A DNA stretch of 64,000 bases from positions 23,960-87,959 of the forward strand of contig JAMPFT010000009.1 of the NCBI GenBank assembly GCA_023664305.1. The letters are read 5' to 3'. The stretch is from a bacterium. Its GTDB lineage: Bacteria > Bacillota > Clostridia > Lachnospirales > Lachnospiraceae. The translations under genes were made by a program, and so were the position numbers. Shown piece by piece: positions 14,188 through 22,300 of the stretch. The number at the start of each line of letters is the position of its first letter. Within the stretch, counting starts at the first letter, position 1. The notes under the pieces were generated by a model that was not told where the DNA came from, ran no database searches, and worked only from the letters and a program-made list of their open reading frames with translations.

Positions 14188-15063
14188 ATGTTATATGATC
14201 AAAGTTATGTAAGGGAAAATTTTAAGGAAAAATTACTTAAAGCTATAAACACTAAGTATTCAGGCATCCCAAAACATAAAAGACGGGGAAAATTTAAAGA
14301 TGACTATTGCAAGCAAGCAAGCATAGATAGGACTAAATTTGAGAATAGGTTTAGCTCATGGGTATACAGAGGTTTTTTTCCTGAAACAGAAAACCTTATT
14401 ATTGTATGTAATATTCTTCATTGTGATATGGATTATTTTTTAACCGAACAAGAAGAACTAAGAAAAAGTGTTGCACATGCAGCCGAAACAACCGGATTAG
14501 ACTATGATACAGTAGATAAAATCGAATCATACTCACCAGAGATAAAACAATTAATTGATAGGCTTGTTCTTCATACAAATAAAGATAATTTACTGAAATT
14601 ATTAAATGCAATCCTTGCTTACTCTCTGCACTCACATCATGCATATATTAAAATTGATGTACCCGGTGCCGATATATTTGAAACAAATGATATAGAAGAA
14701 AAGCTTGTGCATTTTTCTCCAAGCAATCCACTTAACGATATTTCCAAAAAAATGTTAAAGTACAGCGTTACCTCCTCGCTTGATGAGATATTGACAGATA
14801 CTTATAACGATTATATAGACGATGGTAATTCTTTATTGTGGGAACGCTTAAAAAAGGAAGGTGAATACAAAAAAACCGCCGTGAAAAATGCTTTTGAAAA
14901 TAGGAAAGCTAACCTTGATCTTACCGCAGAAGATATTCTCCTAATATACGGTAATCGTATAAACAATAATAATCCAACATTAGACGAGCGTTATAATCAA
15001 ATTGATGAAGAAATTACTCATGCTTACAAATTATATAAGGAATCATCTAAAAACAGCAAATAA
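14188..15063 (+). CDS. Putative transcriptional regulator of the element
   Basis: 291 residues, AT-rich. The N-terminal 85 residues resemble an Xre-type DNA-binding domain with an enlarged turn (KQASIDRTKFENRFSSWVYR, then TENLIIVCNILHCDMDYFLTEQ, the usual Xre tail). The rest is helical and acidic without a recognised domain. It diverges from the replication operon across a palindromic region, and an intrinsic terminator follows the stop. It is probably a second switch protein, perhaps a repressor or an anti-repressor responsive to a helper phage. The function is inferred. Confidence 0.6.
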   Translation: MLYDQSYVRENFKEKLLKAINTKYSGIPKHKRRGKFKDDYCKQASIDRTKFENRFSSWVYRGFFPETENLIIVCNILHCDMDYFLTEQEELRKSVAHAAETTGLDYDTVDKIESYSPEIKQLIDRLVLHTNKDNLLKLLNAILAYSLHSHHAYIKIDVPGADIFETNDIEEKLVHFSPSNPLNDISKKMLKYSVTSSLDEILTDTYNDYIDDGNSLLWERLKKEGEYKKTAVKNAFENRKANLDLTAEDILLIYGNRINNNNPTLDERYNQIDEEITHAYKLYKESSKNSK

Positions 15064-15081
15064 TCCTACTCTACTCAATGA

Positions 15082-15115
15082 AAAAAGACTATCGGCAACC
15101 ACCGATAGTCTTTTT
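15082..15115 (+). terminator. Bidirectional intrinsic terminator
   Basis: GACTATCGG (15087-15095) pairs with CCGATAGTC (15102-15110), flanked by six A before and six T after, so it can act in both directions. It follows the plus-strand regulator. The next 150 bp (15120-15270) show no gene or other signal. Confidence 0.85.
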
Positions 15116-15270
15116 CATACTATAGACACCCAATTTACAACATAATTGCAACAATCAAGTTTGGAAAACTCCTTAAAGTGGCGTATTCAAGCCATTTCTT
15201 AACCCTTTCGTGTCAAGTATTTTTTCTTTACAGGGAATTGTCTGCATTTAAAGCAGCATTTAAAAACTTC

Positions 15271-15299
15271 TTGCACTCTGCCGCCGGATATGCTATATT
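15271..15299 (+). promoter_or_regulatory. Promoter of antitoxin RNA 2
   Basis: TTGCAC (15271-15276), 17-bp spacer, TATATT (15294-15299) preceded by TGC. It is nearly identical to the first locus from about 20 bp upstream of the -35 box. Confidence 0.65.
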
Positions 15300-15305
15300 G
15301 TAAAC

Positions 15306-15410
15306 ATAAAAAAGGGAAAGCCATAGAAGCGGCTCTACCCCTCATAGCAATAGTTACACCGTTATAAACGGCTCGCCGTCACTACTGGTAATAGTGGCGG
15401 CTATTTCTTT
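15306..15410 (+). ncRNA. Candidate antisense antitoxin RNA 2
   Basis: A predicted transcript of about 100 nt ends in the hairpin 15375-15384/15392-15401 plus a T-rich tail. The 5' leader (GGGAAAGCCATAGAAGCGGC) and the terminator stem match antitoxin 1, but the internal hairpin is replaced: CCGTT-ATA-AACGG instead of ACCCTC-CGAA-GAGGGT. No complement of the new loop was found in the paralogous toxin leader, so pairing may rely on the overlapping 3' part. Evidence is sequence signals only. Confidence 0.5.
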
Positions 15411-15496
15411 TTTCCCTTGTAAACCTGATAAATCAAATTAACAAGGGCAACAATAAGTATTCCAATCTGGATTAAATCCTGATAGGTAACATACAT
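15401..15496 (-). CDS. Small holin-like toxin, second copy
   Basis: 31 residues, paralogous to the product at 2488-2580: polar N-terminus, a single transmembrane helix (IGILIVALVNLIYQVY) and a GKKK end. The ATG at 15496 has GGAGGG 7 nt upstream, in a leader nearly identical to the first locus, including the GGAGGG/CCCTCC hairpin. The stop codon lies in the antitoxin terminator. A membrane-acting toxin is expected from the family. It is located at the right end of the element, next to the chromosome. Confidence 0.65.
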   Translation of the reverse strand: MYVTYQDLIQIGILIVALVNLIYQVYKGKKK

Positions 15497-15596
15497 TGCA
15501 TCGCCCTCCTTTCTCTCGTCTGGAGGGCTACTTGAACCCTCCGCAAAAAACAAGAGGAATAAAGCCGCCCTGGCTCTATGGTTTTCCCACACCAAT

Positions 15597-15625
15597 AACG
15601 TATCATATTATTTACAATATGGCAA
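15597..15625 (-). promoter_or_regulatory. Weakened promoter of toxin mRNA 2
   Basis: TTGCCA (15625-15620) is conserved with the first locus and the spacing is 17 bp, but the -10 box reads TACGTT (15602-15597) instead of TATATT, with two substitutions including the strongly conserved central region. Toxin 2 may be expressed less. Confidence 0.45.
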
Positions 15626-15713
15626 GATAGTATTTTCAAAAATCCCATCTTCCCAACAAACAGGGAAATATTTCTTCATCCGAAGCAGGCTTCCCCCGGC
15701 TTAGATGTTCCAT

Positions 15714-16619
15714 TTAAATTTTTTCACTGAAAATATTTTTATAACCCTCTCCGAAAATCTCCGTAGCGCCCGTCACGATGATAAAGGCCCCGGGATCCTC
15801 CTCCCGGACGATCTCCTCAGCCTTCGGCGACAGCTGCTTTTTCATCACGCACATGATGACCTTTTTCTCCTTTCCGCTGTAAGCGCCGTTTCCCGACAGA
15901 TACGTCACGCCGATATCCAGCTCCTCCAGAATCCGCTTTGTGATAGCCTCGTGATAATCGCTGATAATAAAGATCAGCTTCGCCCCGTCCCGGCCGTACA
16001 GCACCATATCCAGCAGGACGGAATTGATAAAGACCACGACGCCCGCGTACAAGGCCACGTCGATATCCTGAAACACAAAGGCCGACGCCGCGACGATCAC
16101 CGCGTCTGTGATCAGAAACAGGTTTCCGGTTTTCAGATAGGGATATCTCAGCCGCAGAAGCTTGATGATGATATCCGTCCCTCCCGTGGTCGCGCCGGAT
16201 TTCAGCACAAGCCCCAGTCCCAGCGCCATCAGCGATCCCCCCGCAAGCGCCGCCAGCACGGGATCCTCCGTGACCGCTCCCAGAGGCGCAAACAGATTGA
16301 CGCAGAGGGAAGTCAGGGCGGTGCAGTACATGGTAGACAGGATAAACCGCCAGCCGAATTTCCACATCCCGAGGGCCAGGATGGGAATATTGATCATCAA
16401 AAGCCAGGTGCCCGTGTCTAACCCCGTGATGTGGTTCAGGATGATAGCGATACCGGTCACGCCGCCCGGCGCAAGAGCATTCGGATCCAGAAAAAAGCTG
16501 ACCGAGGCGGCATACAAAACCGCTCCCGCCGTGATCACAAGATAATCCATGGCGCGCTGCTTCGCCGTCTTTTTCTCTTCATAAGTTATTTCATTCTGCT
16601 GTTCCTTCGTCATTGTCAT
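15714..16619 (-). CDS. YitT family membrane protein
   Basis: 301 residues with about five to six transmembrane helices in the first 200 residues (DUF161 repeat; conserved PGGVTGIAIIL and SGATTGGTDIIIKL) and a cytoplasmic DUF2179 domain at about 220-300 (KLIFIISDYHEAITKRILEELDIGVTYL in two segments). The family is very common in Firmicutes and thought to transport or sense small molecules, but the substrate is unknown. It is the first chromosomal gene right of the mobile element. The GC content jumps here, supporting the boundary. Confidence 0.9.
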   Translation of the reverse strand: MTMTKEQQNEITYEEKKTAKQRAMDYLVITAGAVLYAASVSFFLDPNALAPGGVTGIAIILNHITGLDTGTWLLMINIPILALGMWKFGWRFILSTMYCTALTSLCVNLFAPLGAVTEDPVLAALAGGSLMALGLGLVLKSGATTGGTDIIIKLLRLRYPYLKTGNLFLITDAVIVAASAFVFQDIDVALYAGVVVFINSVLLDMVLYGRDGAKLIFIISDYHEAITKRILEELDIGVTYLSGNGAYSGKEKKVIMCVMKKQLSPKAEEIVREEDPGAFIIVTGATEIFGEGYKNIFSEKI

Positions 16620-16648
16620 CTTTCTACCCCTTTACTCACTTCCCGTCA

Positions 16649-16864
16649 TGCCGCCAGCGGCGGCACAAACTAATCCCACGGAACCATTTGGTTCCGGGAA
16701 GAATCGCTTCCCAAAGAGGTGGGCTACGCCCCCTCTTGCGATTCTTCAAGTTGCTTTAGCAACTTGTGAGACTTAGAATTTCTCCGCGAAACAGCCAGGC
16801 CTGAGAATCAGGCCTTTGGCTGCTGAGCGAAAATTGCCAACGGCAAATTAGAAATTCTTCTCAC
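16649..16864. other. Highly structured intergenic region (hairpin array, multibranched)
   Basis: In 216 bp there are consecutive perfect or near-perfect stems. They are TGCCGCC-AGC-GGCGGCA (16649-16665), CGGAACCA-TT-TGGTTCCG (16679-16696), a 10-bp stem 16698-16707/16738-16747 enclosing AAGAGG/CCTCTT and GGGC/GCCC, and CAAGTTGC/GCAACTTG (16747-16766). A long-range stem (GTGAG and AGAATTTCT at 16766-16783 with AGAAATTCT and CTCAC at 16850-16864) encloses two further hairpins (16792-16822 and 16834-16846). No protein frame explains it. It could be a structured RNA or a palindromic repeat element. The rest of the 16620-17077 gap holds only the terminator at 16944. Confidence 0.6.
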
Positions 16865-16943
16865 ACTTTTCCGATCTGTCCTTCACCCGTCCGCTCCGGC
16901 AAAAGCTGCGCCGTGCGGGCTCTGCAAATCTTTCAAAAAGCGA

Positions 16944-16974
16944 AAAATCCGCATACTTATAATATGCGGATTTT
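16944..16974 (-). terminator. Intrinsic terminator after threonine deaminase gene
   Basis: A 12-bp perfect stem (AAAATCCGCATA/TATGCGGATTTT) with loop CTTATAA; the minus-strand tail continues TTTCGCTTTTTG. It ends the leftward transcript about 100 nt beyond the stop at 17078. Confidence 0.85.
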
Positions 16975-17077
16975 ATCGGTGAATCATTTCACTTCTTTTC
17001 CAAAATACTTCTTTTTTTGTACACCGGCAAAAGCTTTCGGGCGGCCTACCGATGGCGCGCTCCAAAGACAGACCGTC

Positions 17078-18301
17078 TCAAATCACCGTGGGCACCTGTC
17101 TGGGAGAATACCCGCCCTTTTCCAGGGCCTCCATGATTCTGTTCTTATGCTCGGTTCCGAAGGCCTCCATGGTAATCTTCAGCTCCACCGCCGCGTTTCT
17201 GTTGATGGAGACGAACTGATTATGCTCCAGCTTGATCACATTGCCGCTTAAATCCGCGATCAGCCCGGATACCCGATGCAGCTCTCCCGGCTTGTCGGGA
17301 AGAAGCACGGAAACCGAAAAGATTCTGTCCCGCAGAATCAGCCCCTGCTGGACCACGGAGGACATGGTAATCACATCCATGTTTCCGCCGCTTAAGATCG
17401 TCACCGCCTTCTTATCCTTCACATCCAGATGTTTTAGGGCCGCAACGGAAAGCAGCCCGGAATTTTCCACCACCATCTTGTGATTTTCCACCATATCCAG
17501 AAAGGCTCCCACCAGCTCCCTGTCTTCCACCGTGACGATATCGTCCAGATTCTCCCGGATATAGGGAAACACCTTTTCACCGGGCGTCTTTACCGCGGTA
17601 CCGTCCGCGATGGTATTCACCGCAGGCAGTGTGATCACCTTTCCGGCCTTCAGGGACTCCCTCATACAGTCCGCCCCCGCGGGCTCCACGCCGATGACCC
17701 TGATCTTGGGATTCATCTGCTTTGCCAGCGTAGATACTCCCGCCGCCAGGCCGCCTCCGCCGATAGGAACCAGAATGATATCCACAAGCGGCAGCTCCTT
17801 TACAATCTCCATGGCGATGGTTCCCTGTCCCGTGGCCACCGCCAGATCGTCAAAGGGATGGATAAAGGTGTAACCGTATTCCGCCGCCAGCTCGTAAGCC
17901 TTTGCACAGGCCTCGTCGTACACGTCCCCATACAGGACCACCTCCGCGCCGTAGGCCTTGGTCCGGTTTACCTTGATCAAGGGAGTGGTCGTAGGCATGA
18001 CGATCGTGGCCTTTGCGCCGTAGCATTTCGCCGCATAGGCCACGCCCTGGGCATGGTTTCCCGCCGATGCCGTAATCAGCCCCTTTGCCCGATCCTCCTC
18101 GGACAGGGTACTCATCTTATAATAAGCGCCCCTCACCTTGTATGCTCCGGTAAACTGCATGTTTTCCGGCTTCAGATAAACCCTGCCGCCCGTCTGGGCG
18201 CTCAGGAAATCGCTGTACACCAGCTTTGTCTCCAGCGTCACCTTTCTGACAGTCTCCGCCGCCTCCTCAAAGGCTTCCAGAGTCAGCATTTTCTCTTCCA
18301 T
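17078..18301 (-). CDS. ilvA: Threonine ammonia-lyase (threonine deaminase) with ACT domain
   Basis: Converts threonine to 2-oxobutyrate and ammonia using PLP. 407 residues from the ATG at 18301, with AGAGGTG 7 nt upstream; a longer frame reaching 18397 has no site. The fold-type II PLP domain (about 10-320) has the Schiff-base lysine in FTGAYKVRGA (Lys55), the glycine-rich phosphate loop PIGGGGLAAG and the ASAGNHAQG motif. A single C-terminal ACT domain (about 335-405) is present, so this is the 400-residue form, similar to TdcB-type or short IlvA enzymes, not the two-ACT biosynthetic form. No ilv neighbours are present, so a catabolic role is also possible. Confidence 0.9.
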   Translation of the reverse strand: MEEKMLTLEAFEEAAETVRKVTLETKLVYSDFLSAQTGGRVYLKPENMQFTGAYKVRGAYYKMSTLSEEDRAKGLITASAGNHAQGVAYAAKCYGAKATIVMPTTTPLIKVNRTKAYGAEVVLYGDVYDEACAKAYELAAEYGYTFIHPFDDLAVATGQGTIAMEIVKELPLVDIILVPIGGGGLAAGVSTLAKQMNPKIRVIGVEPAGADCMRESLKAGKVITLPAVNTIADGTAVKTPGEKVFPYIRENLDDIVTVEDRELVGAFLDMVENHKMVVENSGLLSVAALKHLDVKDKKAVTILSGGNMDVITMSSVVQQGLILRDRIFSVSVLLPDKPGELHRVSGLIADLSGNVIKLEHNQFVSINRNAAVELKITMEAFGTEHKNRIMEALEKGGYSPRQVPTVI

Positions 18302-18417
18302 ATCGTCACACCTCTTTTTGTCATTATTACGGAGCTGCTTCCCGTCGCATACGCTGATCCGGCCCTCCGGCCTGCTTTTGGCGCCGTTTCCGTACATTCT
18401 CCTCCGCGATAGCCCGT

Positions 18418-19344
18418 TCAGAGATCGAACAGCGCATTCACAAACTCGTCGGGATCAAACTTCTGCAGATCCTCGACGCTCTCTCCCACACCGATATATT
18501 TCACGGGCACCTTCAGCTCCGACTGGATTGCCACGGCGATGCCTCCCTTGGCCGTGCCGTCCATCTTGGTCAGGATAATGCCCGTCAGCTGCGCCACCTC
18601 GCCAAATTCCCTGGCCTGCACCAGGGCGTTTTGGCCGGTCGTGCCGTCCAGCACGATGAGATTTTCCCGATGCGCGTCCGGAAACTCCCTGTCGATAATC
18701 CGGTTCATCTTGCGCAGCTCTTCCATCAGGTTCTTTTTATTGTGAAGACGTCCCGCCGTATCGATGAGCAGGACGTCAACGCCTCTCGCCTTTGCGGCGC
18801 TCACCGCGTCAAAGACCACGCTGGCCGGATCCGCTCCCTCGCTGCCGCCCACCATGGGGACATCCGCGCGTCTTGCCCATTCCGCCAGCTGCTCTCCCGC
18901 CGCCGCGCGGAAGGTGTCCGCCGCCGCGATCAGTACCTTCCTGCCCTCGTTTTTGAGCTTCCCCGCCAGCTTCCCGACGGACGTTGTTTTTCCCACGCCG
19001 TTTACGCCGATGACCATGATCACGGACTTTTTCTTCTCAAAATCGTAAGCGGCCTCCTCCACCTTCATCTGTCCCCGGATCTCGTCGATCAGAAGCTGCT
19101 TACATTCCACAGGCTCCTTGATATGCTTTTCCCTCACCTGTTCCTTCAGGCGCTCCAGAATATCGTTTGTGGCGCGGATCCCGATGTCTCCCATAATCAG
19201 GATCTCTTCCAGTTCCTCGTAAAACTCATCGTCGATGGCGGAAAATCCATTGAAAACGGAATCGATTCCCCGGACGATCGTTTCTCTCGTCTTCGTCAGT
19301 CCTTCCCGCAGTCTGGCAAAAAAGCCCTTCCTCTCTTCGCTCAT
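18418..19344 (-). CDS. ftsY: Signal recognition particle receptor FtsY
   Basis: 308 residues. The NG domain of the SRP receptor GTPase: a helical N domain (about 15-95), G1 GVNGVGKTTS (about 113-122), DTFRAAAGEQL, G3 DTAGRL near 195 and G4 TKMDG near 257, ending with GVGESVEDLQKFDPDEFV. The acidic A domain is very short, as usual in Gram-positives. It binds Ffh-SRP and delivers nascent membrane proteins to SecYEG at the cytoplasmic membrane. The gene follows smc with a short gap, the conserved rnc-smc-ftsY operon order. Confidence 0.97.
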   Translation of the reverse strand: MSEERKGFFARLREGLTKTRETIVRGIDSVFNGFSAIDDEFYEELEEILIMGDIGIRATNDILERLKEQVREKHIKEPVECKQLLIDEIRGQMKVEEAAYDFEKKKSVIMVIGVNGVGKTTSVGKLAGKLKNEGRKVLIAAADTFRAAAGEQLAEWARRADVPMVGGSEGADPASVVFDAVSAAKARGVDVLLIDTAGRLHNKKNLMEELRKMNRIIDREFPDAHRENLIVLDGTTGQNALVQAREFGEVAQLTGIILTKMDGTAKGGIAVAIQSELKVPVKYIGVGESVEDLQKFDPDEFVNALFDL

Positions 19345-19387
19345 ATCCGCCTCGCACCTCCCGTCTCTTCCGGGCGAAAAACCCGGC

Positions 19388-22300
19388 TTAGTCCGTCAGC
19401 TCCCTGTCAATCAAATTCACGCTTACCAGCGTCGATACGCCTTTCTCCTGCATCGTAATGCCGTAAAGGCGGTCCACCTGCTCCATGGTTCCTCTTCTGT
19501 GCGTGATCACGATAAACTGTGTGTTCTGTGTCAGCTTATGTAAATATTTCGCGAAACGTCCCACGTTGGAATCGTCCAGCGCCGCCTCGATCTCGTCCAG
19601 AAGACAAAAGGGGGACGGTTTCAGATTCTGAATGGCAAACAGAAGGCTGATTGCCGTCAGCGCCTTCTCCCCGCCGGAAAGCTGCATCATGTTCTGCAGC
19701 TTTTTCCCCGGCGGCTGGGCAATGATCCGGATTCCCGCCTCCAGAATATCCTCGTCCTCCAGAAGCTCCAGCGTGCCCTTCCCGCCGCCGAACAGCTCCT
19801 TAAAGACCTTGTCGAACTCCCGGTTGATCTGAGCAAATTTCTCCGTAAACTGTCTGCGCATGGCGGTATCCAGCTCTTCGATGATCCCCTCCAGGGTCTT
19901 CTCCGCCTCCACCAGGTCGTCATGCTGGTTCTTCAGGAAGGTGAACCGCTCCATCAGGTTCTTATAGTCTTCGATGGCGTTTACGTTCACGTCTCCCAGC
20001 TTCCTGATCTGGTCCTTCAACGCGGAGATTTCCCGCTTCATGGCCGTAAGGTCGTTCATCTCCTCGTCCCGCATTCCTGCGGCGTCGCTTAAAGTAATCT
20101 CATACTCATCCCACATGTAGTTGATCTGAGTCTCCAGATTCTCCTCCAGCTTTTCCCGCTGGGCGTTCAGACGGTAAACCTCCTTATCCAGAGCCGTCAT
20201 CCGCTCCGCCGTCTCTTCCCGTCTCTTAAAGAAATCCTTCTGTCCCTGGGACAGCTCCTCGCGGCGGGTGATGCTTTCCTTCAGCCTGTTCTCCGACTCG
20301 TTCTGGGCGTCATAGGAGGCGGCGATGGTCTTTTCGATCTCCGTGATGTTTTGTCTCTTCTGCTCCGCTTCCCGCCTGTTTTCCGAGAGAGCCTCTAAAA
20401 TCTCGGCAAGCTCCGCCCTGGAGCGGCCGATCTCTTCTTCGATACGGTCTGCGTTGGCCTGCTTAAAGCCTTGGGTCTGCCGCATCTTTTCCGCCTTCAT
20501 CTCCCATTCGGATACCGACGCCATGGCCTGCGTCTCAAGCTGTCTTTCCTCCTCCAACTGCTGCTGAAAGAGAAGGATCTGCTCCTGCGTACTCTTTTCC
20601 GCCGTCTCGCTGTCTGAGAGCTCCTGCTGAACGGATTCCTTGCCGGTTCTGATCTCCAGAATCCGGCTTCCGATCTCCTGCTCCTCCAATTTAAGCGTCG
20701 CCCGCTCCTCTCCTTCTTCTTCCATACGTTCTCTGGTCTGACTGATGTTGAGACGCGCCGTATTCTGTTCGATGGACTTTCTCTGAATGTCTGCCTTCAG
20801 CGTCTCCAACTCCATCCGCAGCTTATTGCGGGCGGACTTTGTCTCGTCGATCTCCCGGTTCGCCCCGTCGATCGCCGCCAGCAGCTTTTTCACATTCTTC
20901 TTCAGCTCGTCGATCTCCCGGCGTCTCCCCAGAAGATTGCTGTTGTTCTTAAACGCACCGCCGCTGATCGCTCCGCCGGGAACCAGAAGCTCCCCCTCCA
21001 GCGTCACCATACGGATGCCGTAAGCGTATTTCCTTGCAATCCGCACCGCATTGTCTACGTTATCCACCACGACAATACGTCCCAGCATGGCCCTGGCTAC
21101 GTTTCGGTATTTCTCCTCCGTACTCACCAGCTCGTCGGCCATCCCGACCACTCCCTTTTCGGAGCAGGCCTCCGGATTTTTAAATTCCTGGGGATGCAGG
21201 ATGCTTGTCAGCGGAAGAAAGGTCGCCCGTCCCAGTCTGTTTTCCTTGAGGTAACGAATCATTTCCTTGGCCGTCTCCTCGTTGTCCGTGACGATATTCT
21301 GGATATTTCCGCCCAGCGCCGTCTCGATGGCAGTCTCGTACTTTTTTTCCACCTTGACGATGTCGGCCACCACGCCGATGATGCCGGGATTTTTTTCCTT
21401 CTGCTCCATCACCTTTTTTACGCTGCCGCCGTAGCCCTCATAGCGCTCCGTCATATCCGACAGCGTCTCCAGCCTGGACTTCTCTGTGTGATAGGCGCTT
21501 TGCGCCTCCCGCAGGGCCGCATCCTTTCCGGTGAGAGCCTCCCTGATATCGCCCAGCTTTTGCTCTGTGTCTGCCTGACGCTTTGCCATCTCCCGGATTT
21601 CGTCCGTCACCCTCTCGAACTCATCCTCCAGCTTTTTCAGTTCCTCTTCCCTCGCCGCCTCGTCCGATCTGGCCCGCAGCAGCCTGGAATTTAACTCCGC
21701 CCTGCGGATATTTTCCTGCTCCATCATGGTGTCGAAGCGTCCCAGCTTTGACTTGATCGTCGCCCGCCGGTTCAATTCCTCGATGATCGTATTCTTTCCC
21801 GCCTCGACCGCGTTATTCAGCTGAGCAATCCTCTCCTGAATCCCGTCCAGCCTGGCCCGTTCCGCCTCCGCCGCCGCGACGGTCTCCCGCATCCTGCTGT
21901 CCGTATCGCTCTTTTCGTTCAGGATATCTTCCTTATCTTTCTCCTTGGCGGCAATGTCCTCCTCCAGCGCCATCCGCCGGTTGGTAAGATGCGCCTCGCT
22001 GCCCCTGGCCGAATTGATCTGCTCCTTTAAGACGTTCATCTCGCCTTCCAGCCTGCCCCGCATGAGGCCGGTGTCGTTTACCGTGCTTCTGGCCTGCTCG
22101 ATGGTCTCCTCCAGCTGCTCGATCTCTTCCTGGATTCTCTCGTACTCCGCCTTGATATTCTCATAGGTCTCCCTGCTTTCCGCCAGTTCTCCCCCTGCCA
22201 GAGAATACTTTTCCTCCGCCTGCGTAAGCTGTTCCCGCAGCCGCCTGTTCTCCAGCAGAAAAACGTTGACGTCCAGCGTCTTCAGTTCTTCCTTTTTTCT

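Larger units (their letters stand above)
1..15650. mobile_element. Phage-satellite-like or defective prophage element (left end outside window)
   Basis: The region is clearly more AT-rich than the chromosome to its right. It carries a CI/Cro-type switch, an excisionase-like protein, primase and VirE-type helicase, iterons, a terminase-small-subunit-like protein, a tape-measure protein, a sigma factor and two type I toxin-antitoxin loci. Nearly all genes are on the minus strand in tightly overlapping order. No integrase, large terminase, portal, capsid or other tail gene is present in the visible part. The right boundary is inferred from the composition shift between the second toxin locus (ends about 15,625) and the chromosomal yitT-like gene at 15,714. 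No attachment-site repeat could be identified because the other end is outside the window. A satellite of the PICI type or a decayed prophage both fit. Confidence 0.75.

Noticed and set aside
15600-15720. Right attachment site of the element
   Set aside because: The composition changes here, but no tRNA end, integrase gene or matching repeat is visible, and the left end is outside the window, so no core site can be named.
20325-21694. Long plus-strand reading frames inside smc
   Set aside because: They are antisense shadows in a GC-rich gene with strong conserved motifs on the minus strand.
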